Shown one piece after another: positions 1 to 15,767 of a DNA stretch of 64,000 nt. The stretch spans positions 275,779 through 339,778 of the forward strand of contig QAOA01001034.1 in assembly GCA_003255065.1 (NCBI GenBank), in the 5' to 3' direction. A model generated the notes under the pieces. That model had not been told where the DNA came from, did not search any database, and worked only from the letters and a program-made list of their open reading frames with translations. Source of the stretch: Cercis canadensis (lineage: Eukaryota; Streptophyta; Magnoliopsida; Fabales; Fabaceae). Within the stretch, counting starts at the first letter, position 1, and each line of letters begins with the position of its first letter. A program made the position numbers and the translations under genes.

Positions 1-783
1 AATCGAGAAATAAATAATAATCTCAACCATATAATATAAAGACTTAGAAAGAAAAAATTAATGATGAATAAAGAACACTTTAATTCTAAAAAATCATAAT
101 TTTCTTTAATTAATCTCTAAATTGAGATTAAAAGTGTTTAATTTAGAGTTAATGAAGTCATATAAAAACATAGGACATTTTTTATCCATTGACTAATGAT
201 CAAATAGACGTAAGGGTTTTTTCGCATAAATTGTGAAATTTAAAAGATTTTATGCACATTTTTAAATCTTAATTTTTTTTTTTTTTGCACTGAAAAGAGT
301 TACGTACATTTTACTCATAAATAAATGTAATATGTAATCTGCCTAGAGCATGTGAAACAGAATTTTTAGCTAAGTAAATATATAAATTCTGAAATTCTGG
401 TAGTGTTCTCATAAAAAATAAAATAAAAAAAATCTAATACTGTTCAAAGTGAAGCCCTTCTTAGGAAAAACGAGAGGGGAACAAAAGTAACTTTCAGAAA
501 AAATGAACTTCAATTTCCAAAAACAGGGTTTGCAAACAATCAATTGACTTTCAAACATCAAACAAAAGCAAAATGTCTATTTCATTGCCTCAAAATGTCG
601 AAAAGAATTTATTAGAAATGTAAAAACTCAAATGCTATTGTATCATGTCCCAGCTCTTCTCTGGAAGGGTAAAAATTGAGTCTTTGAAGGGAGGGTTAGA
701 AACTATAACGATGATTGTCAGTATGATCACTGAAGAACTGAAGGGATGGCCGGGAGAGTTCAAGAATTGAAAAATGATTCTCG
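1..783. other. AT-rich intergenic / 3' flank of the Mpv17-like gene
   Basis: No reading frame here looks like a gene. The part from about 600 to 783 lies just downstream of the stop codon of the minus-strand Mpv17-like gene and is probably its 3' UTR. The rest is AT-rich with homopolymer runs, and I see no element ends in it. Confidence 0.5.
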
Positions 784-2685
784 TCATCTGCATTCATCTT
801 CTTTATCCTTCGAAGCGTGAAATGATGTAAACCACTGTTTCCAAGGTGCATTCTTCTGTTGCTCCAACCATGACAGGAAAGCACTGTCAAACAGGCAGAA
901 CAGGTTTACAAAGAGAAGCTGGTACCTCACAGGAACATAGCGAAAATTTACAACTTGCACAACTGGCCACACACCACCTTCTAAAATCAAGGCTGGAACA
1001 AAATTCCTCTTCAAGTCTTCCTTCACCTGAGGAATAGTCTTGCCAGCGGACAATCCCATGTAAGTAAAGAAGACAAACAAATGGATGGGACCAAAAATGA
1101 GGCTATCCATTGCCACTTTAGAAGCTATAAATCGCACAGACTTTGGCTGCAGTTGAAGCTTCAGCCTTATAAATTGGTCCAAGCCTTCATACCTACAAGA
1201 CATGCAGGTGGGTTTAATATGAGTCGAAATCCCTTCACAGTTTATTTTTCTTGTTGCTCAAGATTCAAGGTTTTACATCTAGACATCCCAACGAGTATCT
1301 GTATTGAACAGCAGAAATTATAATTGCTCATTAAATATTTTCACAACAACCGTTCTTAAAGCTTGTTTTCAAGTAAAATGAATATCACACTGTTCATCTT
1401 GAATTCCCAAAGCAATCAACTTGCAAGCTTAGTAAATAAAAGCCGAAGTCCAAAATCTTCAGCAATTGTACCCACCTTTCAACAGAAACTACATATTTAT
1501 GTTCAGAATGAAAGGTGCAGATCCAACAAAAAATTAACAGAGGTAGTGGTTATAAGAAACCTGCCAATGTTCTCAGTTTTTCACTGGTGGAAAGATAATC
1601 TCTCTTTGTAAATAGGTAATATCCACAGGGTTCAAGTGCCTTTCTATCTCCATGTATTCTTGCAAAAGTTCCTAACTAATTTTCTTATGTCAAAAGACCT
1701 TGACTGGGATGATGAAACCTAAATTATGGGCAAACAGGAACTCAAGCTGGACGCAAACTTGTAAGCTTTTCTCACTTTCTAAGATGACTCTATGAAGAAA
1801 GAACATAAAAAAATGCACTCACTCACACACGCAGGGAGAGAAGGCCTATTTGGATCCAAGGAGCTTACTCTAGGAATCTCCTAAACTTGATGCCAATCTA
1901 CTTAGAAGTGATTGAGATGCCCTATTGCATAAATGACAAATCAATTTTATGAAGTCATATCTCAAAAATAGGGTGCAATTTCAACGCATATAGTCATCCT
2001 TGCTCCAGATCTTTGCAAATCAATGTCTGTTGCACTGACACAGTATTGAATCGTCTTTTAAAGGTGAACTACATGATTTATTTGCAGAAGCTCCTTTTAT
2101 GAAACCCTACATTTATGGACATTAATTTATAAGCAAACAGTACCAGAAAGCAGGTGAATAAACTAAATTGCTTGAAAGAAATATACAAGACAAGGAGCAC
2201 ATACCAGAAGTGGCCAACTGGTCCAACAAAACCAAATCCAAACCCACTTGTGACAATCACACGCCTCCAGTTGATCATAAATTTATCATCTTCATCCTAC
2301 CGCATCACAGATAATTAGACAATTTTAGAAACCAAAATCAACTACCTTCAACCAGAAAATGATAATACTAAATCAAAATCCAAAGAAAGCTTCGTATCTT
2401 TATTGGTGGGTAATTGAGAATTTTCAACTCAATGGAAAAAATCATTATAGAGCAGAGTAGCAGTATTCAGAGAAAGCCCCAAGTCAGAAGGGGAGGAGAG
2501 GGAGATGGTAAAGGGTTCTGAGTTGTTCTTACAGATAATTGAAGATGCTTCTTTGTTGTGGAGTAAGAGATATACTGAGCGGTAATATCTCCAACACCCC
2601 AAAGGACGCAAGAGCTGATAACTTGGGTTTTCACTGGATGAACAGAAAGGCAGCTCTGGTACCAATTCCAGAGCTTCAAAATCAT
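784..2685 (-). CDS. Mpv17/PMP22 family membrane protein (3 exons)
   Basis: The exons, in transcript order, are 2685-2533, 2296-2205 and 1192-784. They encode 217 aa, and the phases agree (phase 0, then a TG|G tryptophan split). Exon 1 gives the N-terminal MILKLWNWYQ and a first hydrophobic segment around residues 20-39. The exon 2/3 join restores the family motif GPVGHFWYEGLDQF. Exon 3 carries the PxxE/W-PxxQ-NF signature (VWPVVQVVNFRYVP) and the last membrane segment near LFVNLFCLFDSAFLSWLEQQ. The family consists of four-helix proteins of peroxisomal or inner mitochondrial membranes, thought to form small-solute pores. Which organelle is not evident here. The length is normal for the family, with a charged 13-residue tail. 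The start is the only ATG in frame that leads directly into the family N-terminus. Confidence 0.88.
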
Positions 2686-4743
2686 TTTAATGGTGGGTGG
2701 TGGGTTGGGACTGGGGAGAGAGCAGTGGATGAGGTTTGCAAAATACAAGGAAAGAATACAGATTTCGGCTCTATGACCACCAGGTCCACCACAGTGCCGC
2801 CAAGCAAGACAATTGTCTGTAACAGATGTTAATTGCAAGCTGACAGAAAAAGCGAGAAAGAATTTGGATCTCCTATTAAAAGTGATGAGGTATATAATAA
2901 TGAGACTAAGATTACTAAAAAATGATTTAAATAAATAATAAATATTAAGGTAATTTTTTTTAATTGGAGTTAAGTCATTCAAAATATTAACTAAATTAAA
3001 TTATTCTAGATCCTTCAAATTTGAATTTTTTAATCTAATAAAAAAATTGAATTTTTTAATATTGTCCTCACAAAATTAAATTTTTATTAAATCACCAAAA
3101 ATAATTTCAATTATATTTAAATTAAAAATGGTCAATGACTAATATCATTTTCAATGATGAAATTACGTAAGACTTAATTAATAAATTTTAAAATATTGAA
3201 GAACCAAATAAAATTATTATTTTCAGAAATGAAATTCAAGAAGCTATAAATTTTAGAGATCTAAACAATAATTTAACTTATTATCAAATAAATAATTAAT
3301 ATTAGACTTTTTTTTAACTAAAAAATTGTAAAATAATGCTGTTATTTTTCTCTAAATCAGGTCTAAACAAGAAATGCAGTTTTTTCAGTTTTTCTGTTCA
3401 TCTTTCTCTTGGAAAAAGGAAGGAGAAAAAAATAGGACAAAGATAGAGCAAAATATATCTGGGAAAGAAGATTTAAGCGGGAAAGAGAGAAAAAGAATTC
3501 TTCCAGTTCAACTGGAACCTAGAAAATATATTACTTTCTTGAAAAGAATAATACGTGGTAAATTTTGACCTTGCCAATAAATGCTGTCGTGGCCAAGTGC
3601 ATACCCTAAATAATTTGCTCAAGTTTTTGTCTTTTTGTTGCTCCTGCCTCAAAAAAGTGCAACGAAATCTTATTCCGATAAAAATTTGTGGATAAGAATC
3701 TCCGGTGCTTCCACTACATTGCTTACATGCATAACTCCACTGGTACCTGCAGTGCAGTCCCAACTCTTCCCCAGAAGCTCCTCTACAGACTACTGCCCTG
3801 CTCGAGGTACCCCTTCTTCAACTTGTAGTCATTCAAATTTTAATTTTTTTCCCCAAATTTCGATTGTAAAAATTCTCAGAATATCATGCACTTGAAGTAT
3901 AGTTTGTTGTCACGTGTTAGACCTGAAAATGGTACCACCTTTCATTTCCAAGCGATGGTGATCAAACTTCGGTAGTAGATTCCTATATGGGATTTTCATT
4001 TGGGTTTCTATTTTCAGTTTGGTTAAAGCATGAAAAGCCCGACTCTGACTCTTGTTAGAACTTGAGCTGAGAGGTTAGTGGGAACTTGTTTCATTGATCA
4101 ATTTGGGGATTTAGGCTTATAGGTAGATACACACTAGCGCAGACCCTCCTTGCTGCTGTCATTTTGTCAATAGATGCTTTTAGTATCCTTCATCCATGGG
4201 ACTCTATTGAGCAACAAAAGAGTAATGATATTTTCAATATGTACACACAAATATTCACAAATTAAGACAGATGACGGAATCTGACCAAGAGAAGTTTAAG
4301 TAAGATGAGATGAACTCAGATTTTACCCCATAGTATGATTTTGGATAGGTGTGTAAATATCATTACTCAGCGAGAAAATAACAAATTTATTAATTAATCT
4401 TCATCTTGTCAAAGATTGTTTCAGTCATTTCTGGAATAGTGCAATGGGTTGTTTTCTTTTCTTTTCTTTTTAAATAAGTACTTCTCTTCGAGGATCAATA
4501 ATTTCTAATATTAAACTAGCTTTGTCTTTTTAACTAAGCAACTTGATGATAATCTTCTCTGATTGATTCTCTGACGTAGTCTTCATCCAGGAGAAAACAT
4601 ATCATTATGATGGATAATAGCTAGCAATATAGTCGGGTCTGGTAGCCAGAATCTGATTCTGGTAAGGGCAGAAGGGTTCTTTGCGGAGGTTTTGGGAAGC
4701 AGACAGAGAAGCTGTACAAATCTGATCAAGTCTATTCATCAGC
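2686..4743. other. Intergenic / divergent upstream region
   Basis: This lies between the starts of the divergent Mpv17-like and PPR genes. 2880-3340 is very AT-rich. 3590-3830 is less AT-rich and ends in a donor-like CTCGAG|GTACCC; it may be a 5' UTR exon of the PPR gene, but that is only inference. No other gene is visible. Confidence 0.35.
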
Positions 4744-7071
4744 ATGGATGGAAGGCAGAAGGGAATTCTCATGAGCAATAAAGGGGTTAAAGAACTACCC
4801 GTCATGGTACTGTGAACTACAACTTTTTCTCATATGGTGTTACTGTGTCAGTAATTCATGTGTTGTATAGTTGCATTAGTTATAACCTCTAATTGGCCTT
4901 TAATACCCTGGTGATGCTGCACTGTTTCTCATATGGTCAACTCTTGCTAATTCTGAAACAGGAACTTCAGCAGTACAAGAACAACCAAACAAAATTAAGA
5001 TCAACTCCAGAAGAGTCATGCAATCAATCCCATTGTCTTGTCTGCATGGGCAGCAACAGTTGTCAAACAGTTCATTCAAGAACAAAACTAATGAATATTT
5101 TGATTGGAAAGAGAAAGCCACAGGAAGCTCAAGCCATCTTCAACAGTTTGGTGGAAGAAGGACATAGGCCGACTCTTATAACATACACAACTCTTGTAGC
5201 TGCCCTGACCCGCCAGAAGCGTTTCAAGGCCATTCATTCACTTCTTTCTAAAGTTGAAGAGAACGGTATGACGCCTGATTCAATACTATTCAATGCCATG
5301 ATAAATGCTTTTTCTGATTCTGGTAATGTAGATGAAGCCATGGAAATCTTTCAAAAAATGAAGGAGTACAGTTGTAAACCTACTACTAGTACTTTTAACA
5401 CCCTCATTAAAGGATTTGGAATTGCTGGAAGGCCTGAAGAATCTATGAAATTGCTAGAGATGATGGCACAGTATGGAAATGTGAAACCCAATGAGAGAAC
5501 ATATAATATTCTCATCCGAGCCTGGTGTACCAAGCAGAAGCTGGAAGAGGCATGGCATCTTGTGCATAGGATGGTGGCCTCCGGCCTGCAACCTGATGTT
5601 GTCACGTACAATACACTGGCAAGGGCTTATGCTCAGAATGGTGAGACAGAGAGAGCTGAAAGGTTGATATTGAAAATGAAGTACAACAAAGTATGGCCTA
5701 ATGAACGAACTTGTGGTATCATTGTAAGTGGTTACTGTAAAGAAGGCAATATGACAGATGCCTTGAGGTTCCTGTACAGAATGAAGGAGCTTGGAGTGCA
5801 TCCAAATCTTGTAGTTTTCAACTCTCTTATCAAGGGATATCTAGACATTACGGACACAGGTGGAGTAGATGAGGTGAGTTCTCATGTCTGGTACTTCTTA
5901 CAAGATCAATTCTTTCTTGTATGCACTGTGCTGCCACTTACTTTGTTTTGGTTTTGTTAACTTTATTTAGTCCTCTGCATTTTACGGACAATTATATTTA
6001 GCCTCTAATGGTCTTTCTTTTTTCCTGCTATTGTGACGATACTCTGGAGTAATATAACCTGTAATGGTAAGATAAATAATTTAAGAAAGGAATGGTATGT
6101 TGCAGGTTTATTTTGTGTTTTATCCTGGTGGTCTGTAATTATTCATTGTCCGTGTTATTATGGAAATAGCAAACTTACTAATGTTAATTGGCCAGGCTCT
6201 GACATTGATGGAAGAATTTGGGGTCAAACCAGATGTAGTGACATTTAGCACCATCATGAATACGTGGAGTTCAACAGGGCTTATGGACAATTGCGAGGAG
6301 ATATTCAATGACATGGTGAAGGCTGGGATAGAACCTGACATCCATGCATTTAGCATCCTCGCAAAGGGCTATGTACGAGCTGGACAGCCAGGAAAAGCAG
6401 AGGCTCTTCTGACTTCCATGAGCAAATACGGTGTACACCCAAATGTTGTGATCTTCACAACCATAATCAGTGGATGGTGTGCCATAGGCAAAATGGATCG
6501 TGCTTTGAGAGTTTATGAAAAAATGCATGAAATGGGAATCCCGTCAAATCTGAAAACTTACGAAACATTAATATGGGGGTATGGAGAAGTAAAACAACCA
6601 AGAAAAGCAGAAGAATTGCTTGAAATTATGGAAGAGAGGGGTGTTGCTCCTGAAATGAGCACTATCCACCTGGTTGCTGATGCTTGGCGTGCCATTGGTT
6701 TACTTAAAGAAGCTAAGAGAATTTTAAATGGTCCAGAAGAATCTGAAGTAGATCAAAATCTTGGAAGGGACAAGATACCAGTTCAGAGCTTGGAGATGAT
6801 TTATAAGAAACATAATCTTAGTTCCTCTCACTCTAACGTAGTGGTTACTCACCTGGAAAGATCATCTAATGGCAACATAAGAAGCCAGATTACATTAAAA
6901 GGAGTTCCCTCTTCATCTGACAGCACGCACAGTGCTACCATTTCCATGGTTTTTGCTCGTACGTGCTCATTCAGAGTGCAACCACTGATGGTTAGTAGGC
7001 AGCTAATTCTTAATCAGGTTGTTATGTGCAGGCCTTCCCTTTGTTCTTGCAGAGCAGTGTTAATAACCTGA
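4744..7071 (+). CDS. P-class pentatricopeptide repeat protein, At5g25630-like
   Basis: Three exons (4744-4806, 4962-5873, 6196-7071) encode 616 aa, all joined in phase 0. Exon 1 is a 21-codon start exon ([12 protein letters not shown]) whose donor ATG|GTACTG joins the acceptor ACAG|GAACTT. The long exons hold about twelve 35-residue PPR units in tandem, from the RTKLMN segment to the [10 protein letters not shown] segment. Each has the usual helix-turn-helix spacing and ends in a GxxP-type turn, with no E or DYW extension. P-class PPR proteins bind single-stranded organellar RNA and act in its stability, splicing or translation. The leading sequence [13 protein letters not shown] and the repeat order resemble recalled Arabidopsis At5g25630. 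I see no convincing transit peptide, so localisation is open. The short first exon is the least certain part. Confidence 0.85.
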
Positions 7072-7901
7072 TAAGAAGAGTTGCAGTTACAGTGATGTCA
7101 CATTGATTTATCTTGAAAGACAATTTCTCTGTGAATAGATTCAACTTGATTTTATGATTGAGGCTGGGGAAGCTGTAGATAACATTCATGGACTTCAGCA
7201 TATATACATACAATTTTGCCAAAATGCTGGTGTAAATTGCATTTGTACGATTGCTGCTACTCATTTTTTTCACTTACCAATGAAATGTATATCAGATACC
7301 AGCTGACTGAATTTATTGATTTACTTTACAGCGTATTGCAAATGCAAATTACATAGCAAATTTCGTGGGGAACTTGATGTAGTTTTTCTTATTCCAATTC
7401 TTATTTCTCTATATTCTCAACTAAAATTTAGTTGTTTAAAATTTTCAAATAGGTGCTTGAACTTATATGATGGATGACTAAAATATCCATATGACTATTT
7501 TATTTATATATGTAATTATCATATTTAAATATAAATAAAAGAATCATATATATTAACAGTATAATCACTTAACATCTAAGAATATTTTGATTATTTAACT
7601 TAACAGATTAGACACATGCTTAAAATTTTTATCCCTTTGCATCTCAATGCCTTTTGTTCTAAATTTTAAAACCTAAGAATTAATTCTCCAAAAAAGTTAC
7701 CCACTTCAACTCTAGATTAGGGTACAAATTCAATGAACCATCATACTTAGAGCTCAAGCTGGATCCAATAGTTTAGGACATACAAGATACACGATATTAA
7801 CACAGGAAAAAGACAATTTCCCTCTCTCCCACCTTCTCCATATAAAATGAAATCTGATTCCATATCCCAAATTTGAGTTTGGTGTATAAGCTGAGGAAGA
7901 G
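7072..7901. other. Intergenic, PPR 3' flank and PLSP1 promoter
   Basis: AT-rich spacer. The first 250 bases are the likely 3' UTR of the PPR gene. 7420-7700 has the look of a decayed insertion, but I found no clear terminal repeats. The last ~150 bases are the probable promoter and leader of the PLSP1 gene. Confidence 0.35.
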
Positions 7902-10250
<2,349 letters not shown>

Positions 10251-11141
10251 AATTTCTTCCTTGAAACCCAGCAATTGAAGAGCTGCTATAAAAGTAGTCA
10301 ATTTTGATTCATATCTTTATAATCTTGTGTGTTGTGCAGTTCTCAGTCACTTACATTAGTTCTATAGACGAAATAGGATGTTTGCTTATTTGGGCAATTT
10401 TTAAGGCCTTTCTGATTCTACTAGGTTCTTGTAATCTATTGATTGACACAACTTTATTGGTATATATTTTGTTGACGATTGAGAGTTGTCATCCTATCTC
10501 TACTAATGATTGGAAATTCTAGCCTGTAATGATGAGTGGAAACACTGTTTTCTCTATCTCAAACGAAAATGAAAATAATGCAGCCGGCAGTGTATAAAAT
10601 GACAGAATACAAGAAAGGAAAACGTAGTTGATAATTGAAAAATAACACGTATACAAAATCCAAAATTAACAGGGGCAAGGGTAAAAATATTAACAGGCCA
10701 TTGATGATACCCACGGGCAGTGTTGCTTGTGAAATATGAAGTCAGCGGCTGGAACCTACGGTGACTTCAGTATTTATTCACATATTGTCGACTATGAAGA
10801 ACGCCAAGCAGTGAATGTCAAGAAACATATTTCATTCTATAGGTACACAACAGGCGTGTAAATAGCATAAAAAACATCTTAAACCAGCAAGGACAAAAAC
10901 TTATCCAAATAATAAGTGGTAGACCAATACTAATTTTACCTCTTTGATCAAAGAAAAAAAAAAAGGCTATAATAAGGCTTCTAAATTCGAAGTGCCTGAT
11001 ATTCATTCAGTCGTCTTTGTATTAGCATTTCTTTTCCCCTTTTTTCTGTCCGGGAAGCAAGTTCAAGCCAGCTGAATGACTTGAAATAACTGCTAAATCA
11101 CTGATACACAAGAAGGTGTTTATAAAGGTTTCCCAATCACA
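10251..11141. other. Convergent 3' flanks of PLSP1 and CC-like genes
   Basis: Two genes converge here, so the interval should hold both 3' UTRs. I see no gene, RNA or mobile element in it. Confidence 0.4.
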
Positions 11142-13364
11142 CTATGTACATGCAGTTTCATCAAGTTTGATGGGTTTGTTGTTGTGAGTATCAATAGTAA
11201 CAGAACAAGATACACGTCGTCGATGTCTTGACCTCACCAACTTCCCTACAACATTCCCTTGTGACTTAAGGTCGAAGGCTAGCGTCATTGCTACTACTCC
11301 ATTGTTCACTGTGCCAGCTAAGCTCGCCCCGGCACCATATAAAGGAACCTTGCTTCCTTGGAGGTTGAAAGACACTGTATGGTGAGTCTTTCTTTGCTGA
11401 AAGTATTTCTTCAACTGCAGCAACAAACAAATGAACAATGAATCGAACAGTAAGGGTGGCGATCAACACAAGAGAGTTCTCCTTTACATATTTTTTTTAT
11501 TGTTTCAATCAAATCAATCCTTCTAAATGAAAGCCCTGGTTGGTATCTGAAATCTTACCTCACCAGTTGCAACTGTAATCTCAGAATATATAAGATTCAC
11601 TGACTTGGAGCTGACATGAATGCCAAAAAATGTCGCAGGGTTATACACAGTCATTTTCACTGAACAATTCATTGTCAGCATCTTGGTTGGAACTCCAGTA
11701 ATATCTGACCCTTCTCCAAAGTAAAAGTTATGTACTGTCAAACTCTGGAAGAAGTGAAACATAAAGTTACCCAGAAAATTACTTAATAATGCATATATAA
11801 GAATAGCAAACAAGATATGAATGCCAAGAAAGTGAGACTTGACTCCCAAGTCATGCTCGGAAAATTTTATCCATATTCAAAAGACATGCAACTCCCTTCT
11901 GTTCATGTCAATAAATTGAAGAAAGCAATAGATAGATGAAGTGAAAATTTTCCAAGAAGCCACCTATGATTATCCCATATGTTCGTTCTCGGATGTTTTT
12001 TCTAGAATCGGGGCTTCCCAGTCCCCTTTGCAAACCCGCTGATCTCCGGCCTTCAGCTCTTATCCGGACAATCGAGTTGTGAAATAAACAATCTAAATTA
12101 TCATCTCGAACCAGGGAACAGAGATATATATTGCAAGCTCAAACAGTGCAAATGTATTCTTAGAACCCGAAGTTCCATTTTTGCCACACCAGACAAAGCA
12201 ATAATAAACAATCTGTGTATGATTAACCTAGTTACTCATTGAACACATGTGAACTGAACTGAAAATGAAAACATCTACGTTTAAACAGTTTATTGATACT
12301 TTGGCCAAAAAAAAAAAGTCTATGACACATGAACCCAATCTAAAGTGCAAACTCCTTCCCTCGACCAAGTATATTTTGAGAACAAAACTTTTAGAGGTCA
12401 TATTTTTTTGTTGGGACACAATCACCATAAAGCAGGTTACATAATTTTTCGTCTAATTGCCTTCTATGACCAGTACAGATCAGCAACCAAGCAAGCAAAT
12501 ACCACTCATAGTGAACAACGACAAACAATTGCATCAACAATGCTCTAGGCAATCCTTCTTCCAAAAGACTGCTATTAAAATAATTCCCCTGTGGCCCATT
12601 CTATCAAGAACAATGCCTTCATATATTATTACACTTTTTAGCTCTCGAGTATTTTCTTTTAGCAGGTGAAGGCACATGCCATCATACTAAATCCGAAGGA
12701 TTCGTAGATTAAATATCACTAACTAAGTAAAAATAAAAAATTATCAAACTGTTGTTCTGAATCTTCTGATTAATAAAATAACCAAACAAAAATAATATCA
12801 TACACTTTTTAAGATTTCCACACTTATTTTAAAGCAAAAAACTAGTGAAGCAAGTGTTTGTCATCTTGTTAGAATTGAAAAGGGTGGTGGTTCCCATACC
12901 TTGACATGGACTTGAGCTTTGTAAGGCCTGCTAGCACCCCAAATGATCAAACAGAAGACACTGAAAATCACAACAAACCCAAGCAAAGCAATAAAGACCT
13001 GAAACCTTCTTGACAAACCCTTTTTGGAATGATAATAACCGCCATAGTCCCCTTCTTCTTGGATCACTTTACATTCAGGCCACCCTTTATCATTCTGTTT
13101 GGGATTCCCTTTCCTTCCAGCACCTGAATTGTACGTACCCGAAACCCGACTAGCAGAGGAGGCACGGGAATGGTGGCCATAGGAAGGGTGCGAAGGGGAC
13201 TCTATAGGACTGTCATAGGCAGGAGTGGCGTGCATTGAGCAACATTTATCGCCATCGTAGGAGTCCCTAGAGGGGCTCTGCACATAGTAAACGGGTCGTT
13301 TTGGAGATCTTGGAGATGATGGGTCGAAGCTAGTGACATCGGAATCAGACTTGCCGTGCATCAT
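11142..13364 (-). CDS. LEA_2 membrane protein, CELLULOSE SYNTHASE COMPANION (CC) family-like
   Basis: Three exons (13364-12900, 11744-11559, 11414-11142) encode 307 aa, joined in phase 0. The cytosolic N-terminus has the conserved block SPKRPVYYVQSPSRDSYDG followed by a Ser-rich basic stretch. One membrane helix spans about residues 121-143 and is followed by an extracytosolic LEA_2 domain. That domain carries NPATFFGIHVSS, then KKYFQQRKT and PLYGAG. This layout matches the Arabidopsis CC1/At1g45688 group, whose N-termini bind microtubules and which travel with cellulose synthase complexes at the plasma membrane. This protein lacks the Pro-rich insert I recall in CC1, so it is closer to the shorter members. 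NDR1/HIN1-like proteins share the LEA_2 domain but not this N-terminus. MM at the start leaves two equivalent start codons (13364 or 13361). Confidence 0.85.
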
Positions 13365-14155
13365 CTATGTTAATTTGAAGCACCCAATTTCAGCAAGACG
13401 CAGAATTGAATGACAACCCAGAAAACAAAATCAAAGCTTTTAACTCGATTGCTTGCGAATTGCAAAGAAAATTCAATTTGTGTACCCGGAAATGCAAAAA
13501 TTAGCAACTTTTTCGCCTATGAAATTGCAGGGTAATTCAGCAAGTGAAACGGAAAGAGAGGGTTTTCCATTTCTATTAGAGTGAGAGTTCAGAGTTAAAG
13601 TGCTAGTGCACAAAGCACAGTACGGACCTCTAGATTCGGGAACAAGTGTCGGCAACTCTCCCTTTGCTTAGCCCATAAATTAATTATTGATTGCGAAAAT
13701 TTTGTTAATGTGCCATAGCCAATATAATAATCAAATTCAATCAAGAATATATTCCTCATTCCATATGTTTCCTTCAGCTAAGAAATGCAGTAACTTGATC
13801 AGAAATTCTTGGGTGAGGGCCATTTAGGCTTTTGACCTCATGTACCAAAAATAGCAAATTCCTGTGAAAACACAAGACTAACACATCAACCATAGACACA
13901 ACACGTTAAAATTGCCAAATAGATGGCAACATGAGAATTTAAAAAGGAGAAAAAAAATGAAAACGCATGAAACAATCAACTTGAGAGTTCATTTCGCAGT
14001 CAGGGAATGATCGTGTTGGCAAAGCAAGAAGACCAAAAATTATGCTTCGAACATAGGCTTATCATTTTTAATTACTCTTATTTTCACTGTCAAACAACAT
14101 CAACGAATGCCTTGTTTATGAATTTAGCCGAAAACATTAGAATGGGAGAAGATAA
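13365..14155. other. CC-like gene promoter and intergenic DNA
   Basis: The 5' UTR and promoter of the minus-strand CC-like gene should lie in about 13365-13700. Beyond that I see no supported feature. Confidence 0.35.
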
Positions 14156-14669
14156 TAGAGGTGGCAAAATAAACTCGGCTGACGGACAACCAGTTCAGCC
14201 CAGTGTTAGGGTTGAAAAACTATAGACACACAAAAAATTAGGCCAATTTTAGCTAGGCTCAACGGACTCAAACCGGACTATAATTTTTTTATTTATATAT
14301 TTTTTTGTTAATTTCTTATTAACATTTATCTGTTAAAAAAAATTATTTACAAATGAATCATTCTCTTCAACTTAATAAAATTACTAAAACAAAAAAAAAA
14401 ATTTAAATTGATACTTTCATCATTTGTATTGTATAAAACTATAAATTAAAGCTTCGTATTTATTAAATAATTATATTATTGATAAACTTACATTCATATT
14501 ATGTTATGAATAATTTAAAAATTACATTCATACATATATACTTTTACTTTAATAAAATAAAAAATAAAATTTCACACCAAGCTGGCCCGCCATAAAGCTG
14601 AATTAAGCCAATCAAATATCAGCCCAAATAAATTCAAGCCGACCCAAGCCGGCCCGATTGCCACCTCAA
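14156..14669. mobile_element. hAT-like non-autonomous element (MITE)
   Basis: The ends form short terminal inverted repeats: TAGAGGTGGCAA on the left and TTGCCACCTCAA on the right. GC-rich subterminal stretches (cggctgac... and ...gccggcccgatt) flank an AT-rich core with no coding capacity. Ends of the GAGGTGGCAA type with such subterminal repeats are common in plant hAT MITEs. I could not find a clean 8-bp target-site duplication, so the exact ends may be off by a few bases. Confidence 0.5.
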
Positions 14670-15397
14670 GTGACCAACAACATGACCGAACAAACAAATT
14701 AATTAGATAAGGAAATTCCAGTGCTTACAATTGAATTTTACAATACTGAGCCCATTTAGGCATTCAACCATTAACAGCACAAGCTTGGCCGGGATTCCAA
14801 GGAAGCCAAACAACTTTTACGTTTTTACCACAAGGAATAATAAGCAAATTAAATTACAACTCCATTGTACCGCAATTGGTGAATTTGCCTTTGCACATGG
14901 CTCCCTCAAAATTGGGTGGGTTCCAAGACGCTGATTCTATGTTGAATCAGCATTTAAGCGTGGGAAATTCTAAGCAAGGTGAAATCCCTAGCTCTTCCAG
15001 AAAGAAATCATAGAAACGTGACGTAGTTCCACAGCATAGTAAAATGGACAGCCGTCAGTAATTTATTGTTCTGCCATGCGCTTACAATGCCATTCATTGT
15101 TCCCAGCCTGTAATCACTTTCGCTCCTGATGTTTAATTAAATAACTTAAACAGTTTGATGAAACATGAAACACAACTGTAGTATGAAAAGCATGGTGTCA
15201 ATGTACAGTCAAACAACATTGGACATGATCTAAGAGTTCTACAAGCCACGAATCACTACATAAAATACAAACCTAATGATATGGAAGACAAAAAAAACTG
15301 CCATGGGTGCTTACTACACACAGCTTGAACAAAGGTTCACTACCAGCCAGACAAAAAGATGCAAGTATGAGAGTTTTAAAAGCCAAAATAGGATTTG
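14670..15397. other. Intergenic, downstream of the snoRNA cluster
   Basis: No gene is visible. An 8-bp perfect inverted repeat with a 6-nt loop (GCTGATTC...GAATCAGC) occupies 14930-14951. It lies beyond the last U14 copy on the transcribed strand, and its role is unknown. Confidence 0.3.
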
Positions 15398-15520
15398 GAC
15401 CTCAGACATCCAAGGAAGGATTGAAGCAGCACTAACTCTCAAGCCTGGCGAAGGCGAAAGCTCTTAGGCGGCCACTGCGAATGTTTTGAGAAACAAGCCT
15501 TAGATTTGTCATCATTGGGT
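15398..15520 (-). ncRNA. U14: U14 box C/D snoRNA, copy 1 (3'-most)
   Basis: Read on the minus strand, the C box TGATGA is at 15514-15509 and the D box CTGA at 15405-15402. Next to the D box is the U14 domain B sequence CCTTCCTTGGATGT, and near the centre is the domain A core CATTCGCAGT. Both are antisense to 18S rRNA. Domain A is needed for early 18S processing, and domain B guides 2'-O-methylation of the C in ACATC of 18S. The size of about 120 nt fits plant U14. It is the last of four tandem copies and its key boxes look intact. Confidence 0.88.
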
Positions 15521-15645
15521 TCAAATCATACAGACCCATTATTCAGCTTATAATTTTAAAAGGAAAACAAAAACAAGACCAGCCTACTTCGGTTACCAGC
15601 AGCCCAAGGACATACGGTAATCTACTAGTAAATAAACTAGGATAT

Positions 15646-15767
15646 GACCTCAGACATCCAAGGAAGGATATAAGCAGCACAAGCTCTCGAGCCCGGCGAA
15701 GGCGAAAGCTCTTAGGCGGCCACTGCGAATGTTGAGAAACAAGCCTTCGGATTTGTCATCATTGGGC
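15646..15767 (-). ncRNA. U14: U14 box C/D snoRNA, copy 2
   Basis: On the minus strand the C box ATGATGA is at 15762-15756 and the D box CTGA at 15653-15650. Domain A (CATTCGCAGT) and domain B (CCTTCCTTGGATGT) are both intact. With the ~245 bp downstream of it this copy belongs to a unit of roughly 365 bp that recurs as copies 3 and 4, so the array grew by local duplication. Confidence 0.88.
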
